Source of the DNA: Amycolatopsis sp. cg9
Lineage (GTDB): Bacteria; Actinomycetota; Actinomycetes; Mycobacteriales; Pseudonocardiaceae
Reading direction: 5' to 3'
Assembly (NCBI RefSeq): GCF_041346945.1
Contig: NZ_CP166850.1
Span: 7,920,501 to 7,984,500 of the forward strand
DNA length: 64,000 bases
Each line of letters starts with the position of its first letter. Within the stretch, counting starts at the first letter, position 1. The translations under genes and the position numbers were made by a program. The notes under the pieces are model-generated. The model was not told where the DNA came from and searched no databases. It saw nothing but the letters and a program-made list of their open reading frames with translations. Of the stretch, positions 48,089 to 57,524 are shown piece after piece.

Positions 48089-49249
48089 GTGCCCCTGGCC
48101 GTCTTCGTCCTCGGGCTCAGCGTGTTCGCGCTGGGCACGTCCGAGTTCATGATCACCGGCCTGCTCCCCGGGATGGCCGCCGACCTGCACGTGAGCATTC
48201 CCGACGCCGGGCTGCTGATCTCGGCGTTCGCCGTCGGCATGGTCGTCGGCGCGCCGCTGCTGGCGATCGGCACCCTCCGGCTCCCCCGCCGCCGGACGCT
48301 GCTGGCGCTGCTCGGGGTCTTCACCGCGGCGCACGTCGTCGGCGCCCTGGCGGACGGGTACGCCGTCCTCTTCGCGACGCGGGTGATCGCCGCCTTCGCC
48401 TGCGCCGGGTTCTGGGCCGTCGCGCTGGCGACGACGATCGCGCTCGTGCCGGTCGAGCGGCGCGGGCGCGCGATGGCGGTGCTGGTCGGCGGGCTGACCG
48501 TCGCCAACATCGCCGGGGTGCCCGCCGGTACGTTCCTCGGCCAGCACGCGGGCTGGCGGACGGCGTTCTGGGCGGTGGCGGCGGTGACCCTGCTCGCGGT
48601 GGCCGGGGTGGCGCTGCTGGTGCCGGAGACGACCGGCGGCGCGGTGGGCGTCCGCCGTGAGCTGCGGCTGTACCGCCGGGGCCGGGTCTGGCTCGCGCTC
48701 GGCGTGATCGCCCTGTGCCAGGCCATGATCTTCGCGGCGTTCAGCTACCTGGCGCCGTTGCTGACCGAGACCGACGGCCTGCCCGGCGAGTGGGTGCCCG
48801 GTGTCCTGGCGCTGTTCGGCGTCGGCGCGCTGATCGGGATCAGCGCGGGCGGACGGCTGGCCGACCGGCGGCCGTTCGCCACGCTCTACGGCTGCCTCGC
48901 CCTCGCGCTGGCCGCGTTGCTCGTGCTCGCCCTCACCACCGACGCGCTGGTCGCCGTCGTGGCCGTGCTCGCCTTCGGCGTGGCCGGGTTCGGCGCCAAC
49001 CCGGCACTGAACCTGCGCGCCTACCAGGCCGCCGGGGACGCGCCGACGCTCGTCGGCGCCAGCACGACGGCGGCGTTCAACGTGGGCAACACCGTCGGCC
49101 CGTGGCTGGGCGGCGTCGCGATCGACGCCGGGCTCGGCTTCCCGAGCGTCGCCTGGACCGGCCTGCTGCTCGGCGCGGGAACCCTGGTCGCGCTCACGGC
49201 CGCGGCCGTCGTCCAGCGGAACGACGACCGCGAGCCGGTCGCGGTGTGA
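48089..49249 (+). CDS. MFS efflux transporter (AraJ/Cmx type)
   Basis: 386 aa, 12 membrane segments. PLAVFVLGLSVFALGTSEFMITGLLPGMAADLHVSIPDAGLLISAFAVGMVVGAPLLA is the typical start of the drug/H+ antiporter-1 family that includes chloramphenicol exporters. Charged loop RLPRRRTLLAL and motif C-like GPWLGG near the end are present. GTG start with AAGGAGG upstream. Controlled by the adjacent TetR protein by inference from the shared operator. Confidence 0.88.
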   Translation: MPLAVFVLGLSVFALGTSEFMITGLLPGMAADLHVSIPDAGLLISAFAVGMVVGAPLLAIGTLRLPRRRTLLALLGVFTAAHVVGALADGYAVLFATRVIAAFACAGFWAVALATTIALVPVERRGRAMAVLVGGLTVANIAGVPAGTFLGQHAGWRTAFWAVAAVTLLAVAGVALLVPETTGGAVGVRRELRLYRRGRVWLALGVIALCQAMIFAAFSYLAPLLTETDGLPGEWVPGVLALFGVGALIGISAGGRLADRRPFATLYGCLALALAALLVLALTTDALVAVVAVLAFGVAGFGANPALNLRAYQAAGDAPTLVGASTTAAFNVGNTVGPWLGGVAIDAGLGFPSVAWTGLLLGAGTLVALTAAAVVQRNDDREPVAV

Positions 49250-49252
49250 GGC

Positions 49253-50020
49253 TCAGACGCCGAGGAAGTGCACCCCGCCGTCGACCATGATCATCGAACC
49301 GGTCGTGGCGGGCAGCCAGTCCGACAGCACCGCGCAGACGCTCTTCGCGACCGGGTCCGGGTCCGTGCTGTCCCAGCCGAGCGGCGCGCGCTCGCCCCAG
49401 CCGTCCTCCAGGTCCACGAAGCCCGGGATGGACTTGGCCGCCATCGTCTTCATCGGCCCCGCGCTGACCAGGTTGACGCGGATGCCCTGCGGCCCCAGTT
49501 CCTTGGCCAGGTACCGGTTGACCGACTCGAGCCCGGCCTTCGCGACGCCCATCCAGTTGTAGACCGGCCACGCGACGCGCGCGTCGAAGTCCATGCCGAC
49601 GTACGACGCGCCGCGCCCCATCAGCGGCAGGCACGCCTTCGCCAGCGACATGTACGAGTACGTCGAGATCTCGATCGCGGTCTTGACGTCCTCGGCCGGC
49701 GCGTCCAGGAACGGCGCGCCGAGGCAGGTCTGCGGGGCGAAGCCGATCGAGTGCAGCACGCCGTCGAGGCCGTCGACGTGCTCGCGGACCTTGTCGGCGA
49801 GCCCGTCGAGGTGCTCCTGGTTGGTGACGTCCAGCTCGATCACGGGCGCCTCTTCCGGCAGCCGCTTCGCGATGCGCTCGACGAGCGACATGCGGCCGAA
49901 ACCGGTCAGCACCACCTTCGCGCCCTCCTGCTGCGCGATCTTGGCCGCGTGGAAGGCGAGCGAGGCGTCGGTGATGATGCCGGTGATCAGCAGGCGCTTG
50001 CCTTCGAGCAGTCCGGGCAC
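49253..50020 (-). CDS. inhA: NADH-dependent enoyl-ACP reductase InhA/FabI
   Basis: 255 aa. Last reductive step of each type II fatty-acid elongation cycle. [40 protein letters not shown] is the InhA-like NAD fold; Phe, Tyr and Lys of the catalytic triad are visible at [25 protein letters not shown] start with GGAGG four bases upstream. It lies 32 bases downstream of fabG on the same transcript. Product chain length cannot be read from the sequence. Confidence 0.95.
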   Translation of the reverse strand: MPGLLEGKRLLITGIITDASLAFHAAKIAQQEGAKVVLTGFGRMSLVERIAKRLPEEAPVIELDVTNQEHLDGLADKVREHVDGLDGVLHSIGFAPQTCLGAPFLDAPAEDVKTAIEISTYSYMSLAKACLPLMGRGASYVGMDFDARVAWPVYNWMGVAKAGLESVNRYLAKELGPQGIRVNLVSAGPMKTMAAKSIPGFVDLEDGWGERAPLGWDSTDPDPVAKSVCAVLSDWLPATTGSMIMVDGGVHFLGV

Positions 50021-50052
50021 GGGTCCTCCAAGTCTGGTACGGGGTAAGGGTT

Positions 50053-51084
<1,032 letters not shown>

Positions 51085-51662
51085 ATGGCCGAGCGCACGA
51101 GCGGGAACCACGGACACGACGCGGTCGACGACCGGATCCGGCGCAACGCCCGGTCCCGGCTCACCCGCGAGGCGCGGGAAGGCAACCGCGGGGCGTTCCT
51201 CGCCGACGCGGCGGCCGGCGGCTTCCGGCCATCGGCCGCCGTCGAGGTCCGCTTCGAGCCGGCCGACGCGCGGCCGGCCGGCCGGCTCGCCATCGCGGAA
51301 GGGGCCGAAGTCACCGTCCGGGACCGCGTGCTGCGAGCCGATGGCCGGGTGGTCCAGCTCTCGGTGTCGCGCCTCCCCGCGAGCTGACCCGGCACACCGC
51401 GATCGAGGACGCCGACGCCGGGCCCGGCGGCAGGTACGCGCGCCTGGAAGAAGCCGGCCGCACGATCGGCTCGTTCGCCGAGAGCGTCGGCGCGCGGCTG
51501 CCGACGCCTGCCGAGGCGGAGCGGCTCGGCCTGGACCTCGGCGCACCGGTCATCACGGTCACTCGCGTCGCGTACGCCGACGACGGCTCGGCGCTCGAAA
51601 TGAACGACCTGGTGCTCGCCGCCGACCACTACGAACTGCGGTACGAGTGGCCCGCCGGCTGA
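51085..51662 (+). pseudogene. UTRA-domain (GntR-type) regulator, frameshifted
   Basis: Frame 1 (51085-51387) reads RIRRNARSRLTREAREGNRGAFLADAAAGGFRPSAAVEVRFEP and continues VTVRDRVLRADGRVVQLSVSRLP, then stops. The sequence continues in another frame (to TGA at 51660-51662) as RELTRHTAIEDADAGPGGRYARLEEAG and ends VITVTRVAYADDGSALEMNDLVLAADHYELRYEWPA. Together these are the linker and UTRA ligand domain of a HutC-type GntR regulator. The break lies at the CCCC run near 51375-51380 and is repaired by one extra base. The N-terminal winged helix is missing. Confidence 0.7.
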
Positions 51663-51674
51663 TTCCGCGACCGT

Positions 51675-51691
51675 CCTAAGCGCACGTTAGG
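51675..51691. promoter_or_regulatory. inverted repeat CCTAA-N7-TTAGG upstream of MHS transporter
   Basis: Five-base arms spaced by seven bases, 69 bases before the transporter start. Candidate operator for the two-component response regulator or another regulator. Confidence 0.4.
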
Positions 51692-51759
51692 AACTGCCCG
51701 CCGACCTTGCTGCTCACCCACCCCTTCGTCACCGTGAGTCGCAACACAGGAGGTCGACG

Positions 51760-53073
51760 ATGACAACCCGGATCAGCCCCACCGCCGGCGGGGCCGTGAG
51801 CGAGAAGCGCGTGATCGGCAACGTGCTGCGCGGCTCCATCGGCAATCTGGTCGAGTGGTACGACTGGTACGCCTACGCCGCGTTCACCACGTACTTCGCC
51901 AAATCCTTCTTCCCCACGACCGACACCACGGCCGCGTTCCTCGGGACCGCCGCCGTGTTCGCCGTCGGGTTCCTCATGCGGCCGCTCGGGGGGTGGATGC
52001 TCGGGCGGTTCGCGGACAAGTTCGGGCGGCGCAGTGCGCTCGTGCTCTCGGTGACCCTCATGGCCGGTGGCTCGCTGCTCATCGCCGTCACGCCGAGCTA
52101 TCACACGATCGGGATCGCCGCGCCGATCCTGCTGCTCGTCGCGCGGCTGATCCAGGGCCTGTCGGTCGGGGGCGAGTACTCCACCTCCGCGACCTACCTG
52201 TCCGAAGTGGCCACTCCCGGCAAGCGCGGCTTCTACTCGAGCTTCCAGTACGTGACGCTCTACGGCGGCCAGCTGCTCGCCCTCGGCCTCCAGCTGATCC
52301 TGCAGGCGATCCTCACCGAGCAGCAGCTGACGTCGTGGGGCTGGCGGATCGCGTTCGGCGTCGGCACGGTCGCCGCGCTCAGCGTGATGTGGCTGCGCCG
52401 CGGCATGGACGAATCCGAGAGCTACACGCGCGAAGCCGGCGAAGGCAAGGGCAGCGAGCGCGGGACCCTGCGCACCCTCGCCAAGTACCCCAAGGAGATC
52501 GCGCTCGTCGTCGGCCTGACCCTAGGCGGCACCGTCGGCTTCTACACCTTCGCCACCTACAGCCAGAAGTTCCTCGAGAACACCGCGCACATCCCGCGGC
52601 GGCAGGTCACCATCGTGCTGTTCTGCGCGATCCTCGTCGCCGCGATCCTGCAGCCGCTGGCCGGCAGGCTGTCCGACCGGATCGGGCGCCGCCCGCTGCT
52701 GCTGTTCTTCGGCATCGGTGGCACGTTGCTCACCGTCCCGATCATGACCGTGATGGGGTCGACCCGGAACCCCGTCGGCGCGTTCTTCCTCGTGCTGGCC
52801 GGGCTGGTGATCGTCGCCGGGTACACCTCGATCAACGCGATCGTGAAGGCCGAGCTGTTCCCGACGAAGATCCGCGCGCTCGGCGTCGGCCTGCCCTACG
52901 CGCTGACCGTCGCGATCTTCGGCGGCACCGCCGAGCTCATCGCGCAGGCGCTGAAGAGCGCGGGCCACGAGACGGTGTTCTTCTGGTACGTCGCGGGCTG
53001 CGTCCTGGTCTCCCTGATCGTCTACGGCACAATGCGGGAAACCTCGAAGACCTCCGAGCTCGAAGAGCGCTGA
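51760..53073 (+). CDS. MHS-family MFS metabolite:H+ symporter
   Basis: 437 aa with 12 membrane segments. VLRGSIGNLVEWYDWYAYAAFTTYFAKSFFP, GGWMLGRFADKFGRRSAL, and GLSVGGEYSTSATYLSE mark the KgtP/ProP group, which takes up dicarboxylates, tricarboxylates, betaines or similar solutes. Substrate unknown. AGGAGG seven bases before ATG. First gene of an operon with a two-component system and a TAXI protein (gaps 7, 4 and -4 bases), so it is probably their regulated target or co-regulated carrier. Confidence 0.9.
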   Translation: MTTRISPTAGGAVSEKRVIGNVLRGSIGNLVEWYDWYAYAAFTTYFAKSFFPTTDTTAAFLGTAAVFAVGFLMRPLGGWMLGRFADKFGRRSALVLSVTLMAGGSLLIAVTPSYHTIGIAAPILLLVARLIQGLSVGGEYSTSATYLSEVATPGKRGFYSSFQYVTLYGGQLLALGLQLILQAILTEQQLTSWGWRIAFGVGTVAALSVMWLRRGMDESESYTREAGEGKGSERGTLRTLAKYPKEIALVVGLTLGGTVGFYTFATYSQKFLENTAHIPRRQVTIVLFCAILVAAILQPLAGRLSDRIGRRPLLLFFGIGGTLLTVPIMTVMGSTRNPVGAFFLVLAGLVIVAGYTSINAIVKAELFPTKIRALGVGLPYALTVAIFGGTAELIAQALKSAGHETVFFWYVAGCVLVSLIVYGTMRETSKTSELEER

Positions 53074-53080
53074 CAAGGGG

Positions 53081-53749
53081 ATGACCGTGCGCGTGCTCCT
53101 CGTCGAAGACGACGCGGGTGTCGCCGGCGCGCTCGCCGAGTCGCTGCACGCGCGCGGTCATCCCGTCACCAGCGTCGGCCGGGGCGCCGACGCCCTGCAC
53201 CGCCACCGCGACGCCGATCTCGTGCTCCTCGATCTCGGGCTGCCCGACCTCGACGGGCTCGACGTCCTCCGCAAGATCCGCGCGGTGTCGCCGGTTCCGG
53301 TCATCGTCCTGACGGCCCGCGGCGACGAGCGGTCGGTCGTGCGCGGCCTGCGCCTGGGCGCCGACGACTACCTCACCAAGCCCGTCCGGCTCGCCGAGCT
53401 GCTGGCCCGGATGGACGCCGTCGTGCGGCGCGCGGTCGCCCGGGACACCCCGGCCGGGGAGGTCGTGCGCGTCGAGGACGTCGAGATCGACCTCGGTGCC
53501 CGCCGGGTGCTCGTCGGCGGGCACGACATCGGGCTCACCACCAAGGAGTTCGAGATCCTGGCCGTGCTCGCCGCCCGCCCGGGCACCGCGGTCAGCCGCC
53601 AGCAGCTCATGGACGAGGTCTGGGGCGACGCCTACCTCGCGGTTTCGCGCTCGCTCGACGTCCACCTGACCGGGCTGCGCGCGAAGCTGGACCGGCCGGG
53701 CCTGCTCACCACCATCCGCGGCTTCGGCTACCGGCTCGGCCGGGACTGA
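53081..53749 (+). CDS. OmpR/PhoB-type response regulator
   Basis: 222 aa. Receiver 1-115 with DD (10-11), phosphoacceptor Asp51 (LVLLDLGLPDLDG) and Lys in DDYLTKPVRL; winged-helix effector 125-222 with TTKEFEILAVLAARPGTAVSRQQLMDEVWGD and RAKLDRPGLLTTIRGFGYRL. Resembles TctD-like regulators of carboxylate uptake. Follows the transporter gene by seven bases. Confidence 0.93.
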   Translation: MTVRVLLVEDDAGVAGALAESLHARGHPVTSVGRGADALHRHRDADLVLLDLGLPDLDGLDVLRKIRAVSPVPVIVLTARGDERSVVRGLRLGADDYLTKPVRLAELLARMDAVVRRAVARDTPAGEVVRVEDVEIDLGARRVLVGGHDIGLTTKEFEILAVLAARPGTAVSRQQLMDEVWGDAYLAVSRSLDVHLTGLRAKLDRPGLLTTIRGFGYRLGRD

Positions 53750-53753
53750 CGCC

Positions 53754-55145
53754 GTGCGCGCCCGGCTGCTGGTGGTCCTGGTGGCCCTCGCGCTCGCGGT
53801 GGTCGCCGCGTTCGCCGTGCCGCTGCTGACCGCCACCGCCGACCAGCGCACCCAGCAGCTGGTCATCTCCCGCACCGCCGACGTCGACCGGTTCGTCGTG
53901 CTGGCCCAGCAGGCCGTCGACACCCGCGACCCGGCAGCCCTCGCGGCGGACGCCGCCCGTTACGCCGACCTCTACGGCGAAGGCGTGGTGATCGTCGACG
54001 CCCGGCGCGTCCCGCTGGTGCAGGCGGGCGGGCTGACCGCGGCCGACCCGGCGGTGCACGCGCTGGTGGAGGCGACCATGCGCAACGAACCGGCGCCGCG
54101 CGTCGACGGCCTTTCCCCGTGGTCGGCCGAACCGGCCTACTTCGCCCGCCCGGTCGGCACCGGTACCCGGGTCTCCGGCGTGGTCGTGCTGCGCGCGTCG
54201 GTGACGGCGGCGGCCGCGGACGTCGCCACCCGCTGGGGCACCATCGGCGCCGGGGCGCTGCTGGTCGCGGTGGTGTTCGTGCTGCTGGCGGTGGTGCTCG
54301 CCCGGTGGATGGTGCGGCCGCTGCACGAGCTGGAGACCGGCGTGCTCGCCGTCGCCGCCGGGCACCGCGCGCACGTACCGGAGAAGGCCGGCCCACGTGA
54401 GCTGCGGTCGCTCGCCGCCGAGGTCAACCGGATGTCCGAAGCGGTCCTCGAAGCCGCCGACCAGCAGCACCGGCTGGTCGCCGACGCCTCGCACCAGCTG
54501 CGGAACCCGATGGCCGCGCTGCGGCTGCGCGTCGACTCGCTGGCCCACCAGGTCGACGGCGACGGCGCCACCTACCGGGCCACCGTCGCCGAAGTCGAAC
54601 GCCTCGAGAAGCTCCTCGACGGGCTGCTGGCCCTCGCGCTCGCCGAGAGCACCGCGACCCGGGTCGCGGCCGGGGGCGCGGACGAGGCGTGCGACCTCGC
54701 GTCCGTGCTCGCCGAGCGCGTCGACGCCTGGCGCCCGGCCGCCGAGGACGCCGGTTCGGCCCTCGTGCCCCCGCCGGGCCACGACGAGCCGGTCACCGTC
54801 CGCTGCCCGGAAGGCGAGCTCGCGCAGATCCTCGACGTGCTGCTCGACAACGCCGTCCACTACGCCGGCCGCGGCGCGAAGATCACGACGGACTGGGAAG
54901 CCGGTGCGGAGACCGCGACCCTCGTCGTCCGCGACGACGGCCCCGGACTGTCCACTGAGGACCGCGCACGGGCCACCGAACGGTTCTGGCGCGCCGGCGG
55001 CGAAGGCGCCCCGCGCGGCACCGGCCTCGGGCTGGCCATCGCGCACCAGCAGGTGCGCACCCGCGGCGGGGTACTGGAACTGCGCCAGGCGCTCCCCCAC
55101 GGCCTGGAAGCCCGCGTCACGCTGCCGCTGCAGGAGGGGCCATGA
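53754..55145 (+). CDS. two-component sensor histidine kinase
   Basis: 463 aa. Membrane segments at about 5-25 and 163-185 flank an extracytoplasmic sensor of about 135 residues; then HAMP, HisKA with His247 in DASHQLRNPMAALRLRV, and HATPase with DVLLDNAVHYAG, DDGPGLS and GTGLGLAIAHQQ. GTG start four bases after the response regulator. The sensor might read the TAXI lipoprotein encoded next, by analogy with TctE/TctC systems. Confidence 0.92.
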   Translation: MRARLLVVLVALALAVVAAFAVPLLTATADQRTQQLVISRTADVDRFVVLAQQAVDTRDPAALAADAARYADLYGEGVVIVDARRVPLVQAGGLTAADPAVHALVEATMRNEPAPRVDGLSPWSAEPAYFARPVGTGTRVSGVVVLRASVTAAAADVATRWGTIGAGALLVAVVFVLLAVVLARWMVRPLHELETGVLAVAAGHRAHVPEKAGPRELRSLAAEVNRMSEAVLEAADQQHRLVADASHQLRNPMAALRLRVDSLAHQVDGDGATYRATVAEVERLEKLLDGLLALALAESTATRVAAGGADEACDLASVLAERVDAWRPAAEDAGSALVPPPGHDEPVTVRCPEGELAQILDVLLDNAVHYAGRGAKITTDWEAGAETATLVVRDDGPGLSTEDRARATERFWRAGGEGAPRGTGLGLAIAHQQVRTRGGVLELRQALPHGLEARVTLPLQEGP

Positions 55146-56086
55146 CCACCACGCGGCGCACCGCCCTGCTCGGCGGCCTCGGGCTCGCACTGGCCGGGTG
55201 TTCGACGGCCGGGTACCGCGGCGCGGAGCGGACGGTCACCATCGCGGCCGGCGAGCGCGGCGGGTTCTACCTCGCCTTCGCCGAACTCCTCGCGGCCGAG
55301 CTCAGCCGCGCGGAACCGCTGCTGCACGCCACCGCGGTGCCGACCGAAGCGAGCGTCGCCAACGTCGACCTCGTCCGCCGCGGGCAAGCCGACCTCGGCC
55401 TGGCGCTCACCGACGTCGCCCAGACGGCGATGAACGGCGGCCCGCCGTTCGACGCGAAGGTGCCGCTGCTCGCGCTCGGCCGGGTCTACGAGAACTACCT
55501 GCAGCTCGTCGTGCGCGCCGACGGGCCGGTCCGCCGCCTGGCCGACCTCGCCGGCCGTCCGGTGTCGCTGGGCGCGGGCGGCTCCGGCGCGGCCCAGCTC
55601 GGCGAGCGCCTGTTCGCCAAGGCCGGGGTCGCGGTCGACGCCCGGCACCTGCTGTTCGACGACGCCGTCCGCGCGCTGGCCGGCCGCCGGATCGACGCCA
55701 TGCTGTGGTCCGGTGGCGTGCCGACACCCAAGCTCGCCGAGCTCACCCGCACCACCCCGATCGCGCTGCTGCCCCTGGATTCGGTGGTGCCCGCGCTGCG
55801 CGCCGCGTACGGCCCGGTGTACGACCAGGTCCAGGTGCCCGACGGCGCGTACCGCGGCGTCGGCGCGCTGGGCACGATCGGCGTCGCGAACCTGCTGGTC
55901 TGCTCCCCCGCCCTGCCCGGCGACGTCGCCGCGGCGGTGGTCCGGCTGCTCGTCGAACGGGCCACCGCGCTGGTGCCCGCCGAGGCCGTCGGGACGCAGT
56001 TCCTCGACGTGCGGACGCTGATCGGCACGCAGCCGGTCCCCCTGCAGCCGGGTGCGGCGGCCGCGTACCGGGCGCTGCACGGCTGA
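55142..56086 (+). CDS. TAXI-family solute-binding lipoprotein
   Basis: 314 aa. Lipobox LALAGC with Cys20. TVTIAAGERGGFYLAFAELLAAELSRAEP, then VPTEASVANVDLVRRGQADLGLALTD and PVSLGAGGSGAAQLGERLF are the conserved TAXI (TRAP-associated extracytoplasmic immunogenic) signature. No TRAP membrane subunits are encoded nearby. ATG overlaps the kinase stop (ATGA). It probably serves as ligand receptor for the kinase or the MHS transporter. Confidence 0.87.
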   Translation: MTTTRRTALLGGLGLALAGCSTAGYRGAERTVTIAAGERGGFYLAFAELLAAELSRAEPLLHATAVPTEASVANVDLVRRGQADLGLALTDVAQTAMNGGPPFDAKVPLLALGRVYENYLQLVVRADGPVRRLADLAGRPVSLGAGGSGAAQLGERLFAKAGVAVDARHLLFDDAVRALAGRRIDAMLWSGGVPTPKLAELTRTTPIALLPLDSVVPALRAAYGPVYDQVQVPDGAYRGVGALGTIGVANLLVCSPALPGDVAAAVVRLLVERATALVPAEAVGTQFLDVRTLIGTQPVPLQPGAAAAYRALHG

Positions 56087-56090
56087 CCGC

Positions 56091-56096
56091 TAGATT
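56091..56096 (+). promoter_or_regulatory. -10 element of the thioesterase gene (leaderless)
   Basis: TAGATT six bases before GTG at 56103. Confidence 0.5.
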
Positions 56097-56102
56097 GGGC
56101 TC

Positions 56103-56525
56103 GTGACCGAACCCCGCCGACCGATCGTCGAGATGCCGCTGCGCGTGCGCTACCACGAGTGCGACGGCCAGGGCATCGTCTTCAACGCCCACTACCTGGC
56201 CTATGTGGACATGTGCGCGTTCGAGGCGGAGAAGGCGCTGTTCGGTTCGCACGAAGAGTTCCTCGCGCACCGCATCGACGTCGTGGTCGCCGAAGCGAAC
56301 CTGAAGTTCCGCGCACCCGCGCGCTACGACGAGGAACTCGTCGTTTCGCAGTACCTGAACCACCTCGGCACGACGTCGCTGATCTTCGACTTCGAGATCC
56401 ACCGCGGCGACACGCTCGTGCAGGCGGCGACCCTCCGGTACGTGTTCATCGATCCCGCGACGCTGCGGCCGACCCCGCCACCGGACGCGGTCCGCAAGGT
56501 CTACGCGGCCCTGCTCGAGGGCTGA
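56103..56525 (+). CDS. YbgC/4-hydroxybenzoyl-CoA-type thioesterase
   Basis: 140 aa hot-dog fold. LRVRYHECDGQGIVFNAHYLAYVDMCAFE is the YbgC signature with the catalytic Asp (ECD-x-x-G-x-V/I-(Y/F)-x-x-H-Y); EANLKFRAPARYDEELVV follows. Hydrolyses short acyl-CoA or aromatic CoA esters. GTG start, leaderless. Three bases separate it from trmL. Confidence 0.9.
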   Translation: MTEPRRPIVEMPLRVRYHECDGQGIVFNAHYLAYVDMCAFEAEKALFGSHEEFLAHRIDVVVAEANLKFRAPARYDEELVVSQYLNHLGTTSLIFDFEIHRGDTLVQAATLRYVFIDPATLRPTPPPDAVRKVYAALLEG

Positions 56526-56528
56526 GCC

Positions 56529-56990
56529 GTGTTCCGCGTTCTCTTCTACCACCCCGAAATCCCGCCGAACACGGGCAACGCGATCCGCTTGGCCGCCAAC
56601 ACCGGCTGCGAGCTGCACCTGGTCGAGCCGCTCGGGTTCACGTTGGCGGACAAGCAGTTGCGCCGGGCGGGGCTCGACTACCACGACCTGGCCCGGGTGC
56701 ACGTCCACGCTTCGCTCGCCGCCGCTTGGGAAGTGCTGCTGCCGGCGAAGGTGTACGCGTTCAGCGCGTCGGCCACGCGGCTCTACACGGACGTGGCGTA
56801 CGGGCCGGGCGACGTGCTGATGTTCGGCCCGGAATCGGTGGGACTGCCCGCGGACGTCCAGGAAGCCCCCGAGGTGACCGACCGCGTGCGGCTGCCGATG
56901 CTGCCGACCAGCCGGTCGCTGAACCTGGCCAACACCGCGGCGATCACGGTCTACGAAGCCTGGCGGCAGAACGGCTTCGCGGGTACTTGA
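56529..56990 (+). CDS. trmL: tRNA (cytidine(34)-2'-O)-methyltransferase TrmL
   Basis: 153 aa SPOUT methyltransferase. FYHPEIPPNTGNAIRLAANTGCELHLVEPLGF (motif 1), LMFGPESVGLPADV (motif 2) and LPMLPTSRSLNLANTAAITVYEAWRQ (motif 3) form the SAM-binding knot. Methylates the wobble ribose of tRNA-Leu isoacceptors in E. coli. GTG start. Coupled to the thioesterase gene. Confidence 0.92.
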   Translation: MFRVLFYHPEIPPNTGNAIRLAANTGCELHLVEPLGFTLADKQLRRAGLDYHDLARVHVHASLAAAWEVLLPAKVYAFSASATRLYTDVAYGPGDVLMFGPESVGLPADVQEAPEVTDRVRLPMLPTSRSLNLANTAAITVYEAWRQNGFAGT

Positions 56991-57001
56991 TCGCCGTCCG
57001 G

Positions 57002-57007
57002 TAGGTT
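57002..57007 (+). promoter_or_regulatory. -10 element of gene 57014 (leaderless)
   Basis: TAGGTT six bases before ATG at 57014, with no ribosome site. Confidence 0.45.
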
Positions 57008-57013
57008 CGCCGG

Positions 57014-57523
57014 ATGCGACAGCAGTTCCTGGGGGCGCTCATCGGCGCCGCGTTCGGCACCGTGTTCGTCCTGGTCAACTCCGGTGCCCCGCTTCCCGCG
57101 GCGATCGGCTGGGTGCTGCGCGCCCTCGCCGTCCTCGCGCTCGCGGCCGTGGTGATCCTCGGCCTGCGCGCGGGCGGGCGGCCGACGCTCGACGACCGGC
57201 CGGTGTTCGGGCCGAGCTACCGGGTCGTCGTCATCGGCGAGGTCGTGCTGCTGGTCGCCGGGTTCTTCGTGCTGACCCTGCTGGAAGCGCCGGTGGAGGC
57301 GAACGTCGCCTGGATCGCCACGATCGTCGGCCTCCACTTCGCCGCGCTCGCCTGGGCGTGGAAGACCCGCTCGATCCTGGTGGTCGGCGCGGTCCTGACC
57401 GTGTTCGGCGTCGTCGGTCTCGCGCTGCTGGGAAGCGCTGCGGAGTGGGTTCCGTTCGTCAGCGGCGTCCTCTCCGGGGTGACCCTGCTCGGCGGAAGCC
57501 TCTACGGCGTCCGCCGAGCCTGA
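57014..57523 (+). CDS. small integral membrane protein
   Basis: 169 aa, about five membrane segments (8-26, 31-53, 72-92, 97-113, 118-140 and possibly 145-165). No motif beyond hydrophobicity; family unknown. Its 3' end lies one base from the convergent VWA gene. Leaderless start. Confidence 0.7.
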   Translation: MRQQFLGALIGAAFGTVFVLVNSGAPLPAAIGWVLRALAVLALAAVVILGLRAGGRPTLDDRPVFGPSYRVVVIGEVVLLVAGFFVLTLLEAPVEANVAWIATIVGLHFAALAWAWKTRSILVVGAVLTVFGVVGLALLGSAAEWVPFVSGVLSGVTLLGGSLYGVRRA

Positions 57524-57524
57524 G

